This document shows, piece after piece, positions 59,487-64,000 of a stretch of 64,000 bases of DNA; the first letter of the stretch is position 1; each line of letters begins with the position of its first letter. The notes below the pieces were generated by a model that saw nothing but the letters and a program-made list of their open reading frames with translations, was not told the DNA's origin and ran no database searches. The translations under genes and the position numbers were made by a program. This DNA comes from Trichomonas vaginalis G3 (taxonomy: Eukaryota; Parabasalia; Trichomonadida; Trichomonadidae): positions 17,381,319-17,445,318 of the forward strand of contig NC_067206.1 of the NCBI RefSeq assembly GCF_026262505.1. The letters run 5' to 3'.

Positions 59487-59764
59487 CTCTTTAAAAATTC
59501 TTAAACAGTGATCTAGCACCAATGAAATTCTAAAAAATGACACTTAAGTATACGTGACAAATAGTTTACATGTCATAAAATTGAATACTTTACAATTATC
59601 TTATAGATTAGAGTTAAAAAATTCTTTCCATACAAAAAATGTTGTAAACGCATATGTCAGAAGTGATGTGTTACTTTTTGCTTTACATACTTTCAAAATA
59701 TGATCGTTTTCAATGAAAATTGAAGCAAGTTCAATAGAAATTATAAGAATCATTTGAAGTATTT

Positions 59765-60651
59765 GGCCCCTAGAATAGGGGGTGACATGAGTGTAAATCT
59801 CTCAATTTCTCACAATTTTTGTGAGAAATGGGGCGACACATTATAGAATATTGAGAGAAAGGGCGACATATGGCAGAAATTTGATATAGATGTAAACTAT
59901 TGAATTTATGAGCGAGGAAGTATCACAAATTTCTCAATATTTTTGATAAGTATAGAATATAAAGATTAGTAATATTGTTTTGATATAATTAATTGAATAA
60001 TATATTAAAAATTAAAAAATAAACAAATTGTGAGTACTTTTGATAGAAAAAATATTTAAAAAAGTTTTTTTTCTTGTTCCAGAGACAAGATTGCCTGATG
60101 AGAAGTAATGAATCCTTTCCATCACCTCTCATACAGCAATTCTTGCTCTGGATCTCAAATTTTGTTATTGATTTGAACTAATTGATATAAGTAAATCGCT
60201 TCAGGGAAGGATTTGATGCCTGAGAGGCACTGTCTATCAAACAATGCTTCTCAGGCATCAGATCCCTCCATGAAGCGCATTAAATATAGTCCAACATTTT
60301 TAAAAACTCTATCTCAAAAGTTCTCATAAAGTTTATTTTTTTAAATTATATTATATATATTATACATAATAATATATAACTACAATTTAATTTTTTCACA
60401 ATTTATTCTATGACATTCTCAAAAATATTCACAATATTTTTATTAAATAAATTCATTTATAATACTAAGCTAATTAACTTTTTATTTTCCTGCCACTTTT
60501 TACTTCCTCGACGATAAAAAATTATTGACACTTTTAGGTTTATAATATGTCGCCCTTCTTCTCAATATTTTATAATGTGTCGCCCCCTTTCTCAGAAAAA
60601 TTGTGAGAAATTGAGAAGTTTACACTCGTGTCGCCCCAAAAAATGACGCCC
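59765..60651. mobile_element. MULE-type small element (887 bp) with 9-bp target duplication
   Basis: The direct repeat GAAGTATTT stands at 59756-59764 and 60652-60660. The inverted ends are about 110 bp and share GAGTGTAAA, CTCTCAATTTCTCACAATTT and GGGCGACACATTATA. The centre holds hairpin array 7 and no gene. Confidence 0.85.
60077..60277. repeat. Hairpin array 7 (two larger hairpins)
   Basis: CCAGAGACAAGATTGCC pairs loosely with the inverse near 60150. TCGCTTCAGGGAAGGATTTG (60196) pairs with the inverse at 60277 with an inner GATGCCTGAGAGGCACTG of the delta type. Confidence 0.7.
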
Positions 60652-60660
60652 GAAGTATTT

Positions 60661-61654
60661 AGATTAATAAAAATTAGGTAAATTTCAAGTTTTGAGAGCC
60701 CTTGACAGAGCAATTCAAAAATCCGTTATCAGCCTTTTGCCATATGGACTGACAACTGAAAAGAAAATCTTGGAATTTTCGAAACAAATTGTAGAGAGCT
60801 TAAACTTGCAGAAACTTACATCCTATACGAATAAAAACTTATGGTGTGGTGCCATGTGAGGTGAAAATTACCAAACACCGATTGGACTTTTTGCTTTCCT
60901 GAAAATATAGAATTTATATTGGTGGCCAAATATATGGGCATATATCTATAACAATCAAGTCATATTTACTCATATAATATTGAGGAATAATGTGTTTTAT
61001 ATAAGATATGAATTTCAAAAATTTTGTTTTATTTCATTTTGAATACCATGAGATATCTATATATATACTCTATATTGTATTTGTAAACTCATTTTGGTCA
61101 CATATCCATTATTTAATCTGCATCTTGTTTGAGATTTCAAATTTTAATCGACAATAATATATGATCACATCGGCATTTGGAGATACTTATCTTGTATTTT
61201 ATTGTATATTGAGCAAGAGATTCTGATGCAGAATATCCAAAGTAGATAGTTTTTCCATTCTGTACACATGGGAAAAGCTTGCACTTTTTGCTCGCGATGT
61301 AAATATGTCAGACACAATTCCTGATTTGCTCATATATTTGCAGGGTCTATCAGGTAATTACTTGCACTTTTTTAAAGAATGTGAAACATTTGATTTCAAT
61401 TCGAGAACAGATTTTACAAATCAGGGTATTGTTCCTGTTCCATTAGTGAGAAATGAAGTGATAAATTGAAAAAATTGAAATTGAAAAAGTATTGAATTTT
61501 GAATAGTTATATGATCATAATTTGATAAATCAATTAGTCTTAAATTGAATGTTAAGTAGCGTATATTTGATAAAGATTAGATCTGGAAAAATTTTGATTA
61601 GATATATAAATTAAATATATTTGTTAATATTTAGTATGTACAAAATTAAAAATT
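60661..61654. other. A/T-rich stretch without a clear gene
   Basis: Short pieces with coding look occur near 60690-60860 and 61270-61440 but all frames are broken by stops. A decayed host-like or transposon sequence is possible. No repeats stand out. Confidence 0.45.
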
Positions 61655-61660
61655 AGTATT

Positions 61661-62130
61661 GTTTTGCGTGTCAAAGAGGGAAGGTTTACAAATATCACTT
61701 TTTGCTTTACAATGTCAGATTTAAATTGCATAACTGAGTTTTTGGTTGAGAAAAAAGGAATTGGATACTATGAGGTACTGATGTATGATCAGTACCTCAT
61801 AGTATCCAATTCCTTTTATGAGACTTCCAAACTTTGGTTTAATGTCTTGACATTAAACCAAAGTTTGGAAGTCTTAGAGTAAAGATGAGAGGTATATAGT
61901 ATGCCTATAAACCTCTTACCCTCTCATCTTTACTATAAATGGAAGAAACTTTGTCTGCATTATATCTTATGTAGACAAAGTTTCTTCGATACAGAGAGGG
62001 AATTAGAGGCTATGAGCTACTGATCATATATCAGTACCTCATAGCATCTAATTCCTTTGTTTGCATGCAAAAAATAGCCTTTTTGATACGTAACCCAAAA
62101 AGTGACACTTTCCTCTTTGACACGCAAAAC
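61661..62130. mobile_element. Small inverted-repeat element (470 bp) with hairpin array
   Basis: GTTTTGCGTGTCAAAGAGGG at the left is the inverse of TCCTCTTTGACACGCAAAAC at the right. AGTATT stands on both sides (61655-61660 and 62131-62136). Almost the whole inside is hairpin array 8. AAAAAGTGACACTTTCC lies at the right. Confidence 0.75.
61754..62056. repeat. Hairpin array 8 (delta, beta, alpha, gamma, delta)
   Basis: Delta lies at 61754-61815 (AAGGAATTGGATACTATGAG and inverse), beta at 61821-61875 (AGACTTCCAAACTTTGGTTT and inverse), alpha at 61877-61935, gamma at 61942-61987 (AGAAACTTTGTCTGC and inverse) and delta at 61998-62056. Read from the other side this is delta, gamma, alpha, beta, delta, the same cycle as in array 6. 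Confidence 0.9.
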
Positions 62131-62136
62131 AGTATT

Positions 62137-62900
62137 AAATATAATTACGATATTATACTGTAATTATAGTTGATATGGTGAATATTTAGATAGATATGAG
62201 AAATAATGTATATGATTAAACTATAAAAATATCTCTATAATTAATTAGGAGTGTTTGACTAAAAATCATTGATTATTTAATGTTATAGCAGATATTCATC
62301 AATAATAACCATATTATTGATTGATAAATGCTTATATTGATTTTTCTAAGTGAATTAAATTTTCCATGATTTAGTAATTATTTCGTTGCATTTGTAACTA
62401 ATATTAGTTCTCTATTGCTTTTGCCTGGATCTTGTTTTTTATGCTGAGAATTTTTTGGTCATGAATTTTCAAAAAAGTGACAATGGGCAAGTTTGTCGGG
62501 GTCTTTTGACGAGTAGGTGCCAAAAATGGTTATTCTTAAACAACCGTCGGATTTCCGGGTGAAATCGTGACACATTTTCGTCTTTCGTAGGCGGTGGTGG
62601 TTGTTACAAAAGGTAACTTCGAATGTAGCGTGAAATCTGCAAAAAACTCTGAAATTTGAATGGAGAACACAAAAATTGAATAGTTTACATAATAAGAAAA
62701 GAAAAAAATGAAGCCAATGGGGTCCGAACAATGGATTTCTAGCAACCATCAAGCAGTTTATCTCATTACACTATATGCATCTCTCATTTATGAGAATGAG
62801 ATCGGCTATATGATAACTCTTTCCCCAATATATTCCTATAAAAGTGACAAATAGCAACTTTGACCCTCTCTCCCCAGGCACAATGTATTTTTTATCGTTC
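62137..62900. other. Non-coding stretch with another MULE-type end
   Basis: AAAAGTGACAATGGGCAAGT (62471) matches the right end of the element at 57574-58528 (AAAAGTGACAACGGGCGAGT). The partner end was not found. No gene is supported; the frames on the minus strand at 62459-62752 overlap one another and lack family features. Confidence 0.5.
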
Positions 62901-62920
62901 GAAAAGTGTCACTATTTTTA

Positions 62921-63196
62921 ATGCGCACTAGCATGAGTGACGTCACTGAGGGAAGCAATATGAATAAAGGAACCATCATCATTCCCACAAAGGAAAAGAC
63001 ATTTGGGAAACCAACTTTTTTGGATGGGATCACGAAAAGACTGATCAACCAGATCGAAGGCCCAAGACCTCAGACAGCGAGGCGCACCTCAGGAGGTTTA
63101 TACTTTGTTCACATTGATCTTGATGATATTCCAGAAGAAAAAAGGGAGAATATCAAGCGCAGACTCCAAATGATGGACAAGATCATCAAAAATTAG
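62921..63196 (+). CDS. Small basic protein, possible host gene (91 aa)
   Basis: I take the ATG at 62921; a second ATG at 62933 is just as good. The protein has GTIIIPTKEKTFGKPTFLDG and GGLYFVHIDLDDIPEEKREN, ending in a basic helix. GTCACTATTTTTAATG before the start resembles a trichomonad initiator (TCA+1 type). Base use is less A/T-rich than in the transposon region. No family recognised; short spacing to the next gene with a hairpin between. Confidence 0.5.
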   Translation: MRTSMSDVTEGSNMNKGTIIIPTKEKTFGKPTFLDGITKRLINQIEGPRPQTARRTSGGLYFVHIDLDDIPEEKRENIKRRLQMMDKIIKN

Positions 63197-63212
63197 GATG
63201 ATATCAGTACAG

Positions 63213-63265
63213 TATATATTGTGCGTCACCCGTAGCCTTCTGCCACGGGTGACGACACAATATAC
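63213..63265. terminator. Hairpin between the two small genes
   Basis: TATATTGTGCGTCACCCGT pairs with ACGGGTGACGACACAATATA, giving a stem of about 18 bp and a short loop. It lies between the stop of one gene and the start of the next, as a terminator or 3'-end signal could. Confidence 0.6.
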
Positions 63266-63296
63266 GTTTTTTACTAAAAAGTGCCATATATTTTTA

Positions 63297-63602
63297 ATGG
63301 CAGAGAACGACGTTAACATGCCCTCCTCCGACGACAACACTAGTTCATCAGACGAAAGCAATCAAGCTAAGGAAGAAGAGGATATATATATTCCTCTAAC
63401 AAGAGAGGAAGAAATGATCTTTGATCTCCAAAAGACGATCAAAGATCTTAAGCAACGAGAACTGTCTTGCGTGAAGGCGTTAAATTACAATGGAAGTTTT
63501 CCACCTTCACGCAAGATGGTTTGCTGTCTGAAGCATCAACTACACGAGATCAAGAAAAAGATCACAAAAAGAAAGAAGAGATTTAATCAACTACAAATAT
63601 GA
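63297..63602 (+). CDS. Small charged coiled-coil protein, possible host gene (101 aa)
   Basis: The ATG at 63297 is the first in a frame open upstream and follows AAAAAGTGCCATATATTTTT, similar to the leader of the previous gene. It begins MAENDVNMPSSDDNTSSSDE, then helical sequence (MIFDLQKTIKDLKQRELSCV) and a basic end (EIKKKITKRKKRFNQLQI). No family seen. The shared leader and size suggest that both genes belong together. Confidence 0.5.
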   Translation: MAENDVNMPSSDDNTSSSDESNQAKEEEDIYIPLTREEEMIFDLQKTIKDLKQRELSCVKALNYNGSFPPSRKMVCCLKHQLHEIKKKITKRKKRFNQLQI

Positions 63603-63652
63603 TTGGAGTAAAGTATAATATTAAGTGTTTATTCTGAGTTTTAGTGGGGAAT

Positions 63653-64000
63653 CAGAAGTCGGTGGCTAGGTTCCTTATGGTGCGCTTTAATTCATGGTAG
63701 GATGTGTCCGCCATAAGGAACCTTTCATGCCAGCGGTCAGACTCGTGTCCCACACGGTTGAGGCGAGATCGAAGATCGCAGATCTTATTTGTATAAGAGT
63801 CAACCTTAAGCTCAAGCTGGATGATGTAGAGCTCTTTGCCTTTCGCTTCCTCTACTTTTCAGCCAGCTTGAGCTTTAGATCTTCGAGAACAGCGTTTGAC
63901 TCCTTCAACCTATCTATTAGAACATGATTGGTCTTGACCAAACGCTGTTCTCGAGGAGTAGACTTATGTCCCGCTCTCAGTGCCGTTTGGCTTTCAAGTC
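63653..64000 (-). pseudogene. Coiled-coil protein, C-terminal part (runs off the right edge)
   Basis: On the minus strand, LIDRLKESNAVLEDLKLKLA leads from the window edge to a TAG near 63854. In the next frame KGKELYIIQLELKVDSYTNK and HERFLMADTSYHELKRTIRN continue to a TGA at 63653. Both parts are helical with heptads, and a one-base shift near 63857 separates them, so this is a broken gene or holds a sequence error. The base composition is less A/T-rich than in the transposon region, so a host gene is possible. Upstream parts lie outside the window. Confidence 0.5.

Noticed and set aside
62459-62752. Minus-strand frames of 69 and 97 codons
   Set aside because: Two frames overlap in the same DNA next to a MULE-type end, neither with family features; composition alone is not enough.
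1-64000. LTR retrotransposon or retrovirus remains
   Set aside because: rve integrases are present, but no reverse transcriptase motif, no gag-like zinc knuckle and no LTR pairs were seen; the integrases belong to Mavericks and to DNA transposons with inverted ends.

Overview
The window is about 30% GC by eye, has no rRNA gene, CRISPR array or bacterial operon, and is packed with eukaryotic-type mobile DNA. Maverick/Polinton elements with a protein-primed polymerase, an FtsK-like ATPase, an rve integrase and phage-like tail-fibre genes, alongside MULE-like elements, point to a trichomonad, most likely Trichomonas vaginalis. A run of exactly 100 N marks a scaffold gap. The species is an inference; no marker gene is present.

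Layout. (1) 1-6430: pieces of virus-like elements. The first 1.5 kb is a near twin of 28722-30220 (minor-capsid start, integrase, fibre tip). A second fibre gene points the other way, followed by three 108-bp repeats and an archaeo-eukaryotic-type primase plus SF3 helicase. (2) 6431-28718: one long Maverick (A) with 5'-AG...CT-3' ends and terminal inverted repeats of about 740 bp. It carries capsid, pPolB, KilA-N, integrase, fibre, collagen-like and ATPase genes, looks young, and has several breaks. (3) 28719-42092: a second, partial Maverick (B) with integrase, fibre, D12 methylase, HNH protein and half a pPolB. A MULE sits inside it, and a hairpin array cuts it short. (4) 42093-62900: AT-rich DNA built from nested DNA transposons (rve/IS3-like, DDE_Tnp_4, MULE-derived and TA-target elements) and arrays of perfect hairpins. 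(5) 62900-64000: less AT-rich DNA with two small possible host genes and the end of a coiled-coil gene.

How the parts fit. In Maverick A, pPolB would copy the DNA from its ends, the integrase would insert it, the capsid-like proteins and packaging ATPase would form a particle, and the fibre and collagen-like proteins would decorate it. Genes near the replication block tend to carry an upstream GTTAGTTTTA motif, and particle-type genes a TTTTTATC motif. This hints at two expression classes. Convergent gene ends carry a shared hairpin that may end transcription.

Most unusual. The strongest candidate for something undescribed is the family of hairpin arrays (37104-37902, 42093-42387, 51516-51610, 52709-52896, 59190-59486, 60077-60277, 61754-62056). 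Four hairpin types recur in the same cyclic order while their stem sequences change but stay paired. Other strong points are end hairpins of Maverick A with paired changes between the two ends, inverted duplicate fibre tips, and GC-rich mini-palindromes carried in frame inside genes.
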